Positions 27,104 through 35,986 of a stretch of 64,000 nt of DNA are shown here, in pieces. Each line of letters opens with the position of its first letter. The first letter of the stretch is position 1. Origin of the DNA: Streptomyces sp. NBC_01429 (GTDB taxonomy: Bacteria > Actinomycetota > Actinomycetes > Streptomycetales > Streptomycetaceae); NCBI RefSeq assembly GCF_036231945.1, contig NZ_CP109599.1:2822501-2886500 (forward strand). The letters are read 5' to 3'. A model generated the notes under the pieces. That model was not told where the DNA came from, did no database searches, and saw nothing but the letters and a program-made list of their open reading frames with translations. The position numbers and the translations under genes are program-made.

Positions 27104-28651
27104 ATGCAACTTAACGACGTTAAGGAAAATCTCCGGGAGAACTCCGACGTCCTGATCGTGGGCGCGGGCCCGACCGGCCTGGCGCTCGCCTGCGATCTGC
27201 TCCGGCGCGGGGTCTCCGTACAGGTGGTGGAGCGGGCGGACGGGCTCTTCCCCGGCTCGCGCGGCAAGGGCGTCCAGCCGCGCACCCAGGAGGTGCTGGA
27301 CGATCTCGGCGTCATCGGGGAGGTCCACGCGCGCGGCGGCCCGGCGCCGGTCGGCATGATCTGGAAGGACGGCGTACGGCGGGGCGAACACCGGATGTTC
27401 GACGAGCAGGAGCCGACGGTGGCCGAGCCGTACACCGGCCCCTGGCTGCTGCCGCAGTGGCGCATGCAGGAAATCCTGTACGCGCGGCTGCGGGAGCTGG
27501 GCGGGAGCGTCACCTTCGGTACGGCGCTCAGCGGCCTCGCGCAGGACGCCGACGGCGTGACGGCGGAGCTGACGACGGGCGCGGGCGCGGGCACGGCGGC
27601 GGTCGCGGGCACGGACACCGGCGCGGACGAGGGCACGGCGGACGAGGGCACGGCGGCGGGCTCCGGTCCCACGGCGTTCCGCGCGCGGTACGCCGTGGCC
27701 GCCGACGGGGGCCGCAGCACGGTGCGCCGGCTGCTCGGCATCGCCATGAAGGGCGAGTCGGTCGACCCGGCGCCGATGCTGGTCGCGGATGTGCGCGTCC
27801 CCGCGCTGGACCGGCTGAACTGGCACATCTTCCCGGCCGACGACGGCTCGCTCGCGAGTCTGTGCCCGCTGCCGGGGACCCCGGACTTCCAGCTGGTGGC
27901 CCGGCTCAAGGACGGAGCGGAGCCGGACACCACACCCGAGGGCGTGCGGGCGCTCCTCGCTGCCCTCACCCACCTCACGGCGGACGACGTCACCGAGGTG
28001 CGCTGGTCCTCGGACTTCCGGCCGCGCGCGGCGCTCGCCGACCGGTTCCGCGACGGCCGGATCTTCCTCGCGGGCGACGCGGCCCACGTCCACTCCCCCG
28101 CGGGCGGCCAGGGGCTGAACACGAGCGTCCAGGACGCGTACAACCTGGGCTGGAAGCTCGGCCAGGTACTGCGGCACGGCGCGGCTCCCGCGCTGCTCGA
28201 CTCGTACGAGGCGGAGCGGCGGCCCGTCGCGGCGGAGATGCTCGGCCTCTCGACCCGCGTCCACCGCGGCGAGGCCCGCCGGGGCGCGGCCACCCGCCAG
28301 CTGGGGCTGAACTACCGGCACGGCCCGCTGTCCACGGGCGCGGCCGGCGCCCTGACCGCGGGCGACCGCGCCCCCGAGGGCCCCCTCCCGGACGGCACCA
28401 CGATCTTCGACGCCCTGCGCGGCCCGCACTTCACCCTGCTGGCGGTGGCCACGGACGCGGACGTCCCGCCGCTGGACGAGGAGTTGGTACGGGTGCGCGA
28501 GGCCGGGGCGTACGACCCGTACGGCAAGGGTCTCTTCCTGATCCGGCCGGACGGCTACGTGGGCTGGGCGGGCGAGGACGCGACGGGCCTGCGGGAGTGG
28601 CTGCGGTCGGTCGGAGTCCGCTCACCCGACACCACCAACCACGGAAGGTAA
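27104..28651 (+). CDS. FAD-dependent aromatic/polyketide monooxygenase
   Basis: Group A flavoprotein hydroxylase of 515 residues. It has the FAD-binding GAGPTGLALACDLLRRG (Rossmann, about 20-36), the RSRGKGVQPRTQEVLDDLG-like substrate-side segment, and the second FAD motif AGDAAHVHSPAGGQGLNTSVQDAYNLGWKL. The C-terminal thioredoxin-like domain is shortened. Relatives hydroxylate phenols, rifamycins, tetracyclines or polyketides; the substrate is unknown, but the adjacent TetR gene suggests an inducible detoxification role. There is no ribosome site before ATG 27104 and a putative operator covers codons 3-7, so start and regulation are unusually compact. Confidence 0.9.
   Translation: MQLNDVKENLRENSDVLIVGAGPTGLALACDLLRRGVSVQVVERADGLFPGSRGKGVQPRTQEVLDDLGVIGEVHARGGPAPVGMIWKDGVRRGEHRMFDEQEPTVAEPYTGPWLLPQWRMQEILYARLRELGGSVTFGTALSGLAQDADGVTAELTTGAGAGTAAVAGTDTGADEGTADEGTAAGSGPTAFRARYAVAADGGRSTVRRLLGIAMKGESVDPAPMLVADVRVPALDRLNWHIFPADDGSLASLCPLPGTPDFQLVARLKDGAEPDTTPEGVRALLAALTHLTADDVTEVRWSSDFRPRAALADRFRDGRIFLAGDAAHVHSPAGGQGLNTSVQDAYNLGWKLGQVLRHGAAPALLDSYEAERRPVAAEMLGLSTRVHRGEARRGAATRQLGLNYRHGPLSTGAAGALTAGDRAPEGPLPDGTTIFDALRGPHFTLLAVATDADVPPLDEELVRVREAGAYDPYGKGLFLIRPDGYVGWAGEDATGLREWLRSVGVRSPDTTNHGR
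27110..27124. promoter_or_regulatory. Candidate TetR operator 2 inside the monooxygenase 5' end
   Basis: CTTAAC-GAC-GTTAAG is a perfect 15-bp inverted repeat beginning 6 bp after the monooxygenase ATG. Its half-site matches operator 1. Binding here would block early elongation or a leaderless promoter. The site was found by eye; binding is inferred. Confidence 0.6.
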
Positions 28652-28712
28652 CAAGACACTTCCGTACGTACACTCTCCGTCACCAGCATCAGAGTCGATG
28701 GAGGAGCCGGAC

Positions 28713-28907
28713 ATGAAGGCGAACAAGGGCGACCGTCTCGTCACGCACGGCCGGGTGGTCGGCGAACACGACCGGGAAGTGGAGATCGTCGAGGTACTGG
28801 GCCCGGAGGGGACGCCGCCGTTCCGGGTACGGACGGCGGAGGGCCACGAGACGATCATGTCACCGGGGCCCGACAGCGTACTGAGGCCGCACCGGGACAA
28901 GGAGTAG
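28713..28907 (+). CDS. DUF1918 small protein
   Basis: A 64-residue protein matching the DUF1918 family, common and uncharacterised in actinobacteria. MKANKGDRLVTHGRVVGEHDRE leads into a compact beta-rich fold (EIVEVLGPEGTPPFRVR, GHETIMSPGPDSVLRPH). The pattern suggests an SH3-like barrel. ATG 28713 is preferred over the in-frame ATG at 28698 because GGAG lies 6-7 nt upstream and family members start with MKA. It follows the monooxygenase by 61 bp and ends just before a strong hairpin. Confidence 0.9.
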   Translation: MKANKGDRLVTHGRVVGEHDREVEIVEVLGPEGTPPFRVRTAEGHETIMSPGPDSVLRPHRDKE

Positions 28908-28911
28908 CCGA

Positions 28912-28949
28912 CAGGGGCCGGGTGCCGCGTGTGCGGCTCCCGGCCCCTG
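28912..28949. terminator. Bidirectional terminator
   Basis: CAGGGGCCGGG and CCCGGCCCCTG arms, extended by an inner GTGCCGC/GCGGC pairing, form a long stem between convergent genes (DUF1918 and the 5'-nucleotidase). Confidence 0.75.
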
Positions 28950-28997
28950 CGTGGTGACGACGTGCCGGTGTGGCGACGTGCTGCCGGCGTGACGGTG

Positions 28998-30743
28998 TTA
29001 CGGCGTGACGAAGGTGATCCGGCCCTGCGCCGGCACCGGGGCCGGGTTCCCGGCCGAGGTGGTCTCCTCCAGGTACGTGACGAGCGCGTCGAGGTCGGTG
29101 ATGTCGCCGCCCTCGCGGGTGGCGATCTCCCCGAAGACGTCGAAGTCGTTCCCGCCGTTGGCGAGGAAGTCGTTGACCGTGACCTTGTACGTGGCCGCCG
29201 GGTCGAGGGGCCGGCCCTTCAGCCGGATCGTGTCCACGAGCAGCCGGTCGGCGCCGCTCCTGCTCATGTCGACGGAGTAGCTGAGTTCCTTTGACAGTTG
29301 CAGGAAGCGCGGGCTCGCCTCGTTGGCGCCGCCGAGCTGCTGCTTGAGCGCGGTGACGAGCTGCTGCCCGGTGATGGGCAGCACCCACAGGGCGTTCGCG
29401 AAGGGCTGGACGCGGTAGGCGTCCGCGTAGGTGACCACGCCCCCGTCCCGGTAAATGATGTCGGCCCGCATGCTGCCCGGATTGGTCAGCGCGAAGTCGG
29501 CGCCGTAGCCGCGGCCCGCCGCGGCCTGGGCATCGGTGATGAGGCTGCCGAGCGGGGTCTCGGGGTCGGTGGAACCGCGGCCCGGCAGGTCACCGGCGAT
29601 ATGGCCGACGACCCGGTTGGCCTGCTCCTCCGACCGGCCGCGCCAGGTGCCGATGAGCTTCGACATGGCCGGCTGCTGGGTGGTGGCGACGGGGACGGCG
29701 CGGTGCTGGGCCCGTACCGTGCTGCGCAGGATCTCGCCCCGGGCGTTCAGGTCGAAGCGCAGATCGGTGAAGGACCGGCCGAAGGAGTCCGCCTGGGTGA
29801 CCACGCGGCGCTTGTTGGCCGGGTCCAGGACCGCGCACTCGTACGAGTCGTGCGAGTGGCCGCTGACGACGAGGCCGATGGCGGTCGGGGCCTTCTGGGA
29901 GATCTCCTTGATCCGGCCGTTGAGCTTGGCGCCGGGTCCGCCCTCGTCGCAGTCGGCGCCCGCGGTGCCGTTGACGGTCTCGCCCTCGTGGATCAGCAGG
30001 ACCTGGGCCCTGACGCCCTGCTTGGTCAGCTCCTTCGAGTACTTCTCGATGGCCGGGAGTTCGTCGTGGAACTCCAGCTCCCTGACCATCGACGCGTTGA
30101 TGACGGTGGGGGCGTTCTTGGTCACCACCCCGATGAAGCCGATCTTCTGTCCGGTGGGGAGGGTCTCGACCTTGTAGGGGCGAAGCAGCGGGGTGTCGCT
30201 GCCGCGCGCGGTCACATTGCCGCCGAGATAGGCGAACCCGGCTCCGGCGTACGGCGCGTCCGGGGCACACCCGTCCTGCGCGTGACAGCCGCCCTCGATG
30301 ACGCGCCGCAGCTCCTGCGGGCCCTCGTCGAACTCGTGGTTGCCGACGGAGGAGGCGACGACACCGAGTTCGTCGAGGGCCGCGACGGTCGGCTCGTCGT
30401 GGAAGATCGCCGACAGCAGCGGGGAGCCGCCGATCATGTCACCGCCGGCCACGGTCAGGGTGTTCGTCTGTCCGGCGCGGGCCTCGTCCAGCAGCGTCGC
30501 CATCTGCGCCAGGCCGCCCGCCTGAAGGGTCGTACCGCGGTGGGTGATGCGGCCCGCCGCGCCGTCCACGGGTTCGAGGTTGCCGTGCAGGTCGTTGAGG
30601 GCCAGGAGTTGGACGGGGACCCGCTCGGGGGCGCGTGCCTGGGTGGGCGCCGTCTGGAATCCCAGGAGGGCCGTGGTGGCGGCGAGGACGCCTGCGGCCA
30701 GGGCGCCGCGTGAACGAAGTCGAGGTAAACGGGTATTTGTCAC
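28998..30743 (-). CDS. Secreted bifunctional metallophosphatase / 5'-nucleotidase
   Basis: Exported enzyme of 581 residues of the UshA/YfkN type, cleaving extracellular nucleotides to nucleosides and phosphate. A signal peptide (residues 1-36, GALAAGVLAATTALL) is followed by the calcineurin-like domain with metal motifs LLALNDLHGNLEP, VAGGDMIGGSPL, GNHEFDEG and VVSGHSHDSYEC. The 5'-nucleotidase C-terminal substrate domain has ADFALTNPGSMRADI and LPITGQQLVTALKQ. No LPXTG anchor is present. GTG 30743 follows AGGA at suitable spacing and starts the signal peptide. Products could feed the nucleoside importer at 7-13 kb, a functional rather than operonic link. Confidence 0.93.
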   Translation of the reverse strand: MTNTRLPRLRSRGALAAGVLAATTALLGFQTAPTQARAPERVPVQLLALNDLHGNLEPVDGAAGRITHRGTTLQAGGLAQMATLLDEARAGQTNTLTVAGGDMIGGSPLLSAIFHDEPTVAALDELGVVASSVGNHEFDEGPQELRRVIEGGCHAQDGCAPDAPYAGAGFAYLGGNVTARGSDTPLLRPYKVETLPTGQKIGFIGVVTKNAPTVINASMVRELEFHDELPAIEKYSKELTKQGVRAQVLLIHEGETVNGTAGADCDEGGPGAKLNGRIKEISQKAPTAIGLVVSGHSHDSYECAVLDPANKRRVVTQADSFGRSFTDLRFDLNARGEILRSTVRAQHRAVPVATTQQPAMSKLIGTWRGRSEEQANRVVGHIAGDLPGRGSTDPETPLGSLITDAQAAAGRGYGADFALTNPGSMRADIIYRDGGVVTYADAYRVQPFANALWVLPITGQQLVTALKQQLGGANEASPRFLQLSKELSYSVDMSRSGADRLLVDTIRLKGRPLDPAATYKVTVNDFLANGGNDFDVFGEIATREGGDITDLDALVTYLEETTSAGNPAPVPAQGRITFVTP

Positions 30744-30882
30744 GCACGAGATCCTAGGGAGGACCCTGACCCGAGTGGCCCACGACACACCAGCCGGCAG
30801 CCCGTTGGCGCCGGTGTCGACGAGATGGGACAGCGTGCCGGTGTCGGCGAATCGGCGGGAACGCGTTGATGAGCGGTCCGCC

Positions 30883-31566
30883 CTAGACGCTGCTCACCGA
30901 CAGCTTGACCGCGAAGCCGAGGAAGAGGGCGCCCGCCGCCGTCGTCATGCCCGCCGAGAGGCGCTTGCGGCGGCGGAAGGCGGCGGCCAGGCGGGTGCCG
31001 CCGAAGATCAGCGCGGAGAGGTAGAGGGCGCTGGCGAGGTTGGCCAGGAGGCCCAGCACGACGAAGGACAGCGCCGGGTGCGCGTAGCCGGGGTCCACGA
31101 ACTGCACGAAGAACGAGATGAAGAAGAGGATCGCCTTCGGGTTGCAGAGGCTTATCACCAGGGCCCGGCGGTACGGCCGTTCGACCGCTTCCCGGGCGGC
31201 GGTCGCGCCGGTGCCGGGCCCGGCACCGGCCGCGGTTCCGGCCGTCTGCTCGCGCCCGTCGCGCTCCCGCCACAGCGACCACGCCGCGCGCATCATCCCG
31301 ATCGCCATCCAGGTCAGATAGCCGGCGCCCGCGTACTTGACGATGCCGAACAGCAGCGCGTTGCCCTGGAGCAGCGAGGCGACGCCCGCGGCCGAGAGGA
31401 CCATCAGGACCGTGTCGCCGCACCAGACACCGGCGGCGGCGCCGTAACCGGCGCGTATCCCGCGCCGGGCCGCGACCGAGAGCACATAGAGCGAGTTCGG
31501 GCCCGGCAGCAGAACGATCAGAGCGAGGCCGATCAGATAGGTCGGCATATCAGTGACACCCAGCAT
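30883..31566 (-). CDS. LysE/RhtB-family amino-acid exporter
   Basis: A 227-residue membrane protein with about six hydrophobic segments. It carries the family's diagnostic N-terminal LIVLLPGPNSLYVLSVAARRG followed by GVWCGDTVLMVLSAAG. The middle has GYLTWMAIGMMRAAW, then a Gly/Ala/Thr-rich cytoplasmic loop, then SLCNPKAILFFISFFVQF, the second conserved block. It resembles LeuE-type leucine exporters. ATG 31566 is used; ATG 31548 (MPTYLIG) is an in-frame alternative. It is not clearly in an operon: the nucleotidase start lies 139 bp further downstream on the same strand. Confidence 0.92.
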   Translation of the reverse strand: MLGVTDMPTYLIGLALIVLLPGPNSLYVLSVAARRGIRAGYGAAAGVWCGDTVLMVLSAAGVASLLQGNALLFGIVKYAGAGYLTWMAIGMMRAAWSLWRERDGREQTAGTAAGAGPGTGATAAREAVERPYRRALVISLCNPKAILFFISFFVQFVDPGYAHPALSFVVLGLLANLASALYLSALIFGGTRLAAAFRRRKRLSAGMTTAAGALFLGFAVKLSVSSV

Positions 31567-31855
31567 GTGCCGGAGTGTGGCATACGTCCCGGCACGGCCG
31601 TGCGGCGCGTCCGACCATCGGACAGCTGATCACATGAACCCGTCAGCGGCTGCCGTGCGGGCTTCGTACCGGGGCGTCATAGCAGCGAACCTTCACGAGG
31701 ATCAGGAGTTGCCGATATCCGCCCCTCGTCCCGGGAACCGCTTCTCTTTCCCGGGACCGCCCGCCAGAATTCACCTGCCGGCCAGGCAGGGGAGGCCGGA
31801 CAGCGCACGCCGTGCGACACGGAAGAAGAAGACGGAAGAAAAAGAGGGGGACGAA

Positions 31856-32788
31856 ATGCCCAGGACATCCGCCCTGTGCAGAGGACTCACCGCCACCGCC
31901 GTACTGGCGGTGAGTGTCGGCTGCACCGTTCAGCCGGGCGTCGACGGTTCTCCGCCGGACGCCAAGCCCGGCGGCGTCAGCCCCCTGGGGGTGAGCATCG
32001 GTCCCGCGCCCGACCCGGCCACCTCCTCCCCGGAGCCGGTGGCCACGCCGTCCTCGCCCGCCGCCGGCCGGACGTACTCGTCCGCGCCCGCCCCGACGCC
32101 GCCCCGGACCTCGGCCCCGCCGCCGGCTCCGCGCCCGAGCCCGAGCGCGCCGAAGCCCGCGACGCTGATGGCGGTGGGCGTTCAGAGCGACCAAGTACGG
32201 GAACTTCAGGCCAGGTTGCGGCAGATCGGCCACTTCGACCGGTCCCCCACCGGCTACTACGGCAGCGTCACCGCCTCCGCCGTGTCGTCCTTCCAGGGCA
32301 AGCGCGGGCTTCCCCGTACCGGTACGACCGACACCGTCACCTGGCAGCGCCTCCTCGGCATGACGGAGCAGCCGACCCGCGACGAGCTGCGCCCGCCGAC
32401 CGAGAAGCCGGTCGCCAAGCCCGATCCCCGCTGTCTTAAGGGGCGGGTGATGTGCATCAGCAAGAAGAGCAGCACGCTCGCGTGGATGGTGAACGGCGAG
32501 GTGAAGTCGGCGATGGACGTGCGCTTCGGCTCGGAGTACACGCCGACCCGGGAGGGCGTCTTCTCGGTGGGGTGGAAGTCCCGGGACCATGTCTCGACGC
32601 TGTACGACTCCCCCATGCCGTACGCCATGTTCTTCAGCGGCGGCCAGGCGGTGCACTATTCGTCGGACTTCGCGGCGCGGGGGTACGAGGGCGCCTCGCA
32701 CGGGTGCGTCAACGTCCGGGACGAGAAGAAGGTCGCCGCGCTCTTCGACGAGGTCAGGACGGGCGACAAAGTAGTCATCTACTGGTGA
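31856..32788 (+). CDS. L,D-transpeptidase lipoprotein with peptidoglycan-binding domain
   Basis: A 310-residue exported enzyme. The signal peptide ends in a lipobox (VSVGC, Cys23), so it is anchored to the outer face of the membrane. A Pro/Ser/Ala-rich spacer (about 30-100) reaches into the wall. A PG_binding_1 domain (about 105-165, VRELQARLRQIGHF, GYYGSVTASAVSSFQ) follows, then a YkuD catalytic domain (about 190-310) with ASHGCVNV, Cys284. It is a paralogue of the enzyme at 2189. ATG 31856 begins the signal peptide and follows a purine-rich AAAGAGGGGGACG; the frame is open upstream without coding character. Confidence 0.92.
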   Translation: MPRTSALCRGLTATAVLAVSVGCTVQPGVDGSPPDAKPGGVSPLGVSIGPAPDPATSSPEPVATPSSPAAGRTYSSAPAPTPPRTSAPPPAPRPSPSAPKPATLMAVGVQSDQVRELQARLRQIGHFDRSPTGYYGSVTASAVSSFQGKRGLPRTGTTDTVTWQRLLGMTEQPTRDELRPPTEKPVAKPDPRCLKGRVMCISKKSSTLAWMVNGEVKSAMDVRFGSEYTPTREGVFSVGWKSRDHVSTLYDSPMPYAMFFSGGQAVHYSSDFAARGYEGASHGCVNVRDEKKVAALFDEVRTGDKVVIYW

Positions 32789-32869
32789 CTGCGGCGGCCA
32801 TCAATGGAACAGCCCCCACCAGCCGGACCACATCCGCGAAAGCGGTGCCGGTTCAGGAGCGAGTAGAGC

Positions 32870-32908
32870 GGCGCGGGCGGGACCGGGGGAACGTGTCCCG
32901 CCCGCGCC
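32870..32908. terminator. Terminator after the L,D-transpeptidase gene
   Basis: GGCGCGGGCGGGAC (32870-32883) pairs perfectly with GTCCCGCCCGCGCC (32895-32908), with an 11-nt loop. It lies between convergent genes whose stops are at 32788 and 33041. Confidence 0.8.
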
Positions 32909-33040
32909 AGATGCGCCGAGCCGAAGGTACGGGGGGAACCTCGGCTCATTGCGCGGCCGATGACCAGTCGGCTCACTCTGTACTGCGCCATGTCCGGAAG
33001 AAACGTCACACCTGATTACGGAGCGAGGAGAACCGGCAGG

Positions 33041-34315
33041 TCAGGAAGGTACGGCGGACGGTGCGCCGTCGGCGTAGGGCACGGGCGACGTCGCGGGGGC
33101 GGTTGCGGGAGCGGTCGCGGGGGCGGTCGCGGGGGCCGAGGAGATCGGGGTCACCGAGGGGACCGGGCTCCGGGACGGCGGACCGCTCGCGGGCGCCGTG
33201 GACGTGGGGGTCGGCTTCGGGGAACCCGACATGACCGGGTGCGGGGACAGGTGGACGCCCGGGGATCCGGCTCCGCCGCCCGATCCGCCGCCGTCCCCGT
33301 CCCCGCCGCCGTCCCCGTCCCCGCCTCCGTTGCCGCCGCCGCCCGATCCGTCGCCGCCGTCCCCGTCTCCGTCACGCGGGCCGTTCCGGTCCCCGCCGCC
33401 CCTGAAGGGGCCGGTTCCGGCCTCCTTGAGCAGATCGGCGCAGTACCGCTCGGCGCCCGCCGGGCCCTCGGCCGCCGACTCCAGCGCCTTTCGGCGCCGC
33501 GTGTCGATGTCACCGCTCGTGTAGTCGCGGCAGGCGGCGGCGGTCCTGGCGTACCAGCGCGTCGACTCGGCGTCGGCGCCGGGGCCCGGCCGGCCCCGGT
33601 GCTCGCCGTCCGGTCCGATCGCCAGGTCGGGGCCGGCCTCGGCGGCCTTCCCGTCCTCGCCGCCTCCGGCCGTCCCGCTGTCGCCCGTGGCCCCGGGGGC
33701 CGCCTCGCTCTTGCTCGTACGGCCGCCGTTGCCGGTGACGCCCGCCGCCGACGACACCGGGGCCGAGGGCTCTCCCGTACCGCTCCGACGCGAGGTGTCC
33801 GGCGGTACGACCACGGCCGTGCCGCCGGACTCCCCGGACGGGACGGGCCCCTGGGAGGCCCCCGCCGAGACGGAGTTCGCGGGGGCCCGCAGGGTCTCGC
33901 CGTCGAACAGCGAGGGCAGCACTCCGGCCGCCGCGGCGACGGCCATCCCGCCGAGCGCGCAGCCGGCCACCGCCGCCACCAGCCTGCCGCGCACGGGGCG
34001 GGCGGGGCGGCCGGCGCGCACGGGGCGCGGGGCGCGGGGCACGCGGGTGATCCGTACCGTGCCGGGCAGTTCGCCGGTGCTCGGGCCCAGCGGGCGGCCG
34101 GCCGTCGCGCGCGCCTGCCGGAAGGCGGCCAGGGCGGCCTCTTCGCCGGGCAGTTCCGTACCGTTCGCGTACGTAACGGCGTTCATGTCCCGCAGGGCTC
34201 TGCCGAGCAGCTCCGACCGGGCCATGACATCGTCGTCAGAGGCCGCGACGGGCTCCCCGCGCAGCAGTCTTTCCGCCGCGTGTTTGTCGAGCCACGCGTC
34301 ACGTTCGTCGGCCAT
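33041..34315 (-). CDS. Membrane protein partnered with ECF sigma factor, possible anti-sigma factor
   Basis: A 424-residue single-pass protein. The cytoplasmic N-terminal 110 residues (DERDAWLDKHAAERLLRGEP, ELLGRALRDMNAV) are followed by one membrane helix (about 112-136, LVAAVAGCALGGMAVAAAAG). An extracellular part rich in Gly, Ser, Pro and Asp includes a long (G/D)-rich run at about 310-350. Topology and the one-base overlap (TGATG) with the sigma gene suggest an anti-sigma or sensor, but no zinc anti-sigma HxxxCxxC motif is present. A start at GTG 34318 is equally possible. The outer tail ends in Ala-Pro-Thr repeats (APATAPATAPATAP). Confidence 0.8.
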   Translation of the reverse strand: MADERDAWLDKHAAERLLRGEPVAASDDDVMARSELLGRALRDMNAVTYANGTELPGEEAALAAFRQARATAGRPLGPSTGELPGTVRITRVPRAPRPVRAGRPARPVRGRLVAAVAGCALGGMAVAAAAGVLPSLFDGETLRAPANSVSAGASQGPVPSGESGGTAVVVPPDTSRRSGTGEPSAPVSSAAGVTGNGGRTSKSEAAPGATGDSGTAGGGEDGKAAEAGPDLAIGPDGEHRGRPGPGADAESTRWYARTAAACRDYTSGDIDTRRRKALESAAEGPAGAERYCADLLKEAGTGPFRGGGDRNGPRDGDGDGGDGSGGGGNGGGDGDGGGDGDGGGSGGGAGSPGVHLSPHPVMSGSPKPTPTSTAPASGPPSRSPVPSVTPISSAPATAPATAPATAPATSPVPYADGAPSAVPS

Positions 34316-35100
34316 CACATGTCCCTCTGCGTCCGCAGCCGCGAATGCGTCACACCCGCCGGCGCCGTGGAAACAGACCGTACGCTGCGCTGCGGAGGTA
34401 CGGCACCGAGCCCCGGGCCCGCGCGTCCGGGGCGCGCCGGAGCAGCGCCGGCGCGGTCCGCCGCCGGGTTCAGCGGGGCGTCCGTACCGCCACTGCCGGT
34501 GTCTCCGCCGCTCGTTCCGCCCCGCGCCCCGTCGGGGTCCTCGTCGCCCGCGGCCAGCAGCTCCGCCAGCCGCTTGAGGCCCCGGTGCGCGGCGGTCCGC
34601 ACGGCGCCCGGCCGCTTGCCCAGCGTCTCGGCGGCGCTCTTCGCGTCGAGTCCGACCACGACCCGCAGCACCACGGCCTCGGCCTGGTCCTGCGGCAGCC
34701 GGGCGATGAGCGCCATCGTCCGGCCGGTGTCGAGCGCCTCCATGGCCTCGTCGGCGGTGTCGGACCCGGCGGCCTTCGAGGCGAGTTCCGTCTCGTCCGC
34801 GCCGACGGCCGGGCGTCTGCCGCGCATCCGGATGTGGTCGAGGGCTCGGTTACGGGCTATCCGCGCGGTCCAGCCCCGGAAGCGGTCGGCGTCGCCGGTG
34901 AAGCGGTCGAGGTCGCGGGCGATCTGGAGCCATGCCTCGGAGGCCACGTCCTCGGCGTCCGGCTCACCGACGAGTGTCCGTAGGTAGCCCAACAGCCGCG
35001 GGTGCACCGCGCGGTACACAGTCCGGAACGCGTTCTCGTCCCCGTCCTGTGCCGCGAGCACCGCCGCGGTCAGCTCCGCGTCGTCCCCCAGCACTCTCAC
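34315..35100 (-). CDS. ECF-type RNA polymerase sigma factor
   Basis: A 261-residue sigma-70 family protein. Region 2 (about 25-95) has HPRLLGYLRTLVGEPDAEDV, EAWLQIARDL and WTARIARNRALDHIR. Region 4 (about 125-185) has LPQDQAEAVVLRVVVGLDAK and the HTH SAAETLGKRPGAVRTAAHRG. The last 70 residues are Gly/Ala/Pro-rich and not conserved. GTG 35100 is used: it begins the conserved frame and follows GGACAGG; the frame is open upstream but lacks homology. It is coupled to the downstream membrane protein, which may control it. The target regulon is unknown. Confidence 0.9.
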   Translation of the reverse strand: MRVLGDDAELTAAVLAAQDGDENAFRTVYRAVHPRLLGYLRTLVGEPDAEDVASEAWLQIARDLDRFTGDADRFRGWTARIARNRALDHIRMRGRRPAVGADETELASKAAGSDTADEAMEALDTGRTMALIARLPQDQAEAVVLRVVVGLDAKSAAETLGKRPGAVRTAAHRGLKRLAELLAAGDEDPDGARGGTSGGDTGSGGTDAPLNPAADRAGAAPARPGRAGPGLGAVPPQRSVRSVSTAPAGVTHSRLRTQRDM

Positions 35101-35512
35101 AACCTGTCCCGCCAAGCTGTCCTGAAATCGCGGCCGGTCACCGCCGCGCGCCCCCCGCGCCCTGCGAACGCTACGGCTTTCCCGGGTCCGCGTCCATGTC
35201 CTGTGCACTCTGCAACATCCTCCGTGGCCTCTTCCGGCCCCTCGGGTGTGACAGAAAACGCGTCCGCGGCGCTGTGTTGAGTACGGGGCCGTGTTGCGGC
35301 TCCGGCGGACGACGACCGGGGTCTCTCCTGTGGGGGGTGGCGACCCCGGCCGTCGCTCCCATTTCCACGCTCCGAGCTGGGGAAACGCACGGCCTGGGCC
35401 CTGGCGGGGATCGAGCGCTCGGCCGACGTCAGCGGCCCTCCCGGCGCGGGCGGCCTGGCCTGCCGACCGCCTCCACGAAGTCGTTGGACAGCACTGGGGG
35501 AAGGTGCGGGGT
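35101..35512. other. Intergenic region upstream of the ECF sigma gene
   Basis: About 410 bp with no gene I can support. It must contain the promoter of the leftward sigma operon and the 3' flank of the small membrane-protein gene at 35513. I see no clear ECF -35/-10 pair or strong hairpin. Confidence 0.6.
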
Positions 35513-35845
35513 TCAGGCGCCGCTGACGCCGTTCTCGGTGCCGTGGGCGCGCCGCTCGGTGACGTAGCGGTACAGGGCACCGAGCGCGAGGGCCTGAACG
35601 ATGGCACCGATCGGGATCGCTATCAGGCCCACGGGGCCGGTGAAGGGGAACAGCAGCGAGGTGGGGGCGGTCACCAGGACGGCCCACACTCCGGCGAAGC
35701 CGGCGTCTCCAGAGGAGGAGGCGTAGAAGGCATCCGCAGCGACCCACAGACACACCGCGAGTACGACGCCCAGGTAGCCCAGAGCCAGCGGGTTCGCCAG
35801 GTAGTGGCGGAGGGTCTGCGGCAGCGAACGCGAGGCCTTGGCCAT
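35513..35845 (-). CDS. Small membrane protein (SCO4225-like)
   Basis: A 110-residue protein with three predicted membrane segments (LALGYLGVVLAVCLWVAADA, WAVLVTAPTSLLFPF, VGLIAIPIGAIVQALALGAL) and a short basic N-terminus (MAKASRSLPQTLRHYLANP). It resembles a small Streptomyces membrane-protein family that I recall being annotated as SCO4225-like. No catalytic or transport motif is visible. ATG 35845 is preceded by AGGAGA. It is probably monocistronic; a 16-bp palindrome sits about 90 bp upstream. Confidence 0.78.
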   Translation of the reverse strand: MAKASRSLPQTLRHYLANPLALGYLGVVLAVCLWVAADAFYASSSGDAGFAGVWAVLVTAPTSLLFPFTGPVGLIAIPIGAIVQALALGALYRYVTERRAHGTENGVSGA

Positions 35846-35933
35846 GTTGGGTCTCCTGGAAATGCCGGTATGCCCGGTGCGGTGATTGTCTGGCTGACGA
35901 CCTGAACAATGCCGTCACCTGGCATCCGTCACA

Positions 35934-35949
35934 TGAGTATCCATACTCA
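35934..35949. promoter_or_regulatory. Perfect palindrome TGAGTAT-CC-ATACTCA
   Basis: A 7-2-7 inverted repeat lies between the small membrane-protein gene (start 35845) and the end of the MMPL remnant (35987). Its form is that of a TetR-type operator, and TetR genes commonly accompany MMPL exporters. No regulator gene remains here, so the site may be an orphan. Confidence 0.4.
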
Positions 35950-35986
35950 CGTTCGCATCCGTGAACCGACTCTGCGGCCCGCGCCG

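Noticed and set aside
30544..31629. Rightward frame antisense to the LysE gene
   Set aside because: The LysE protein has unmistakable family motifs on the other strand; this frame reads as Arg/Gly-rich shadow.
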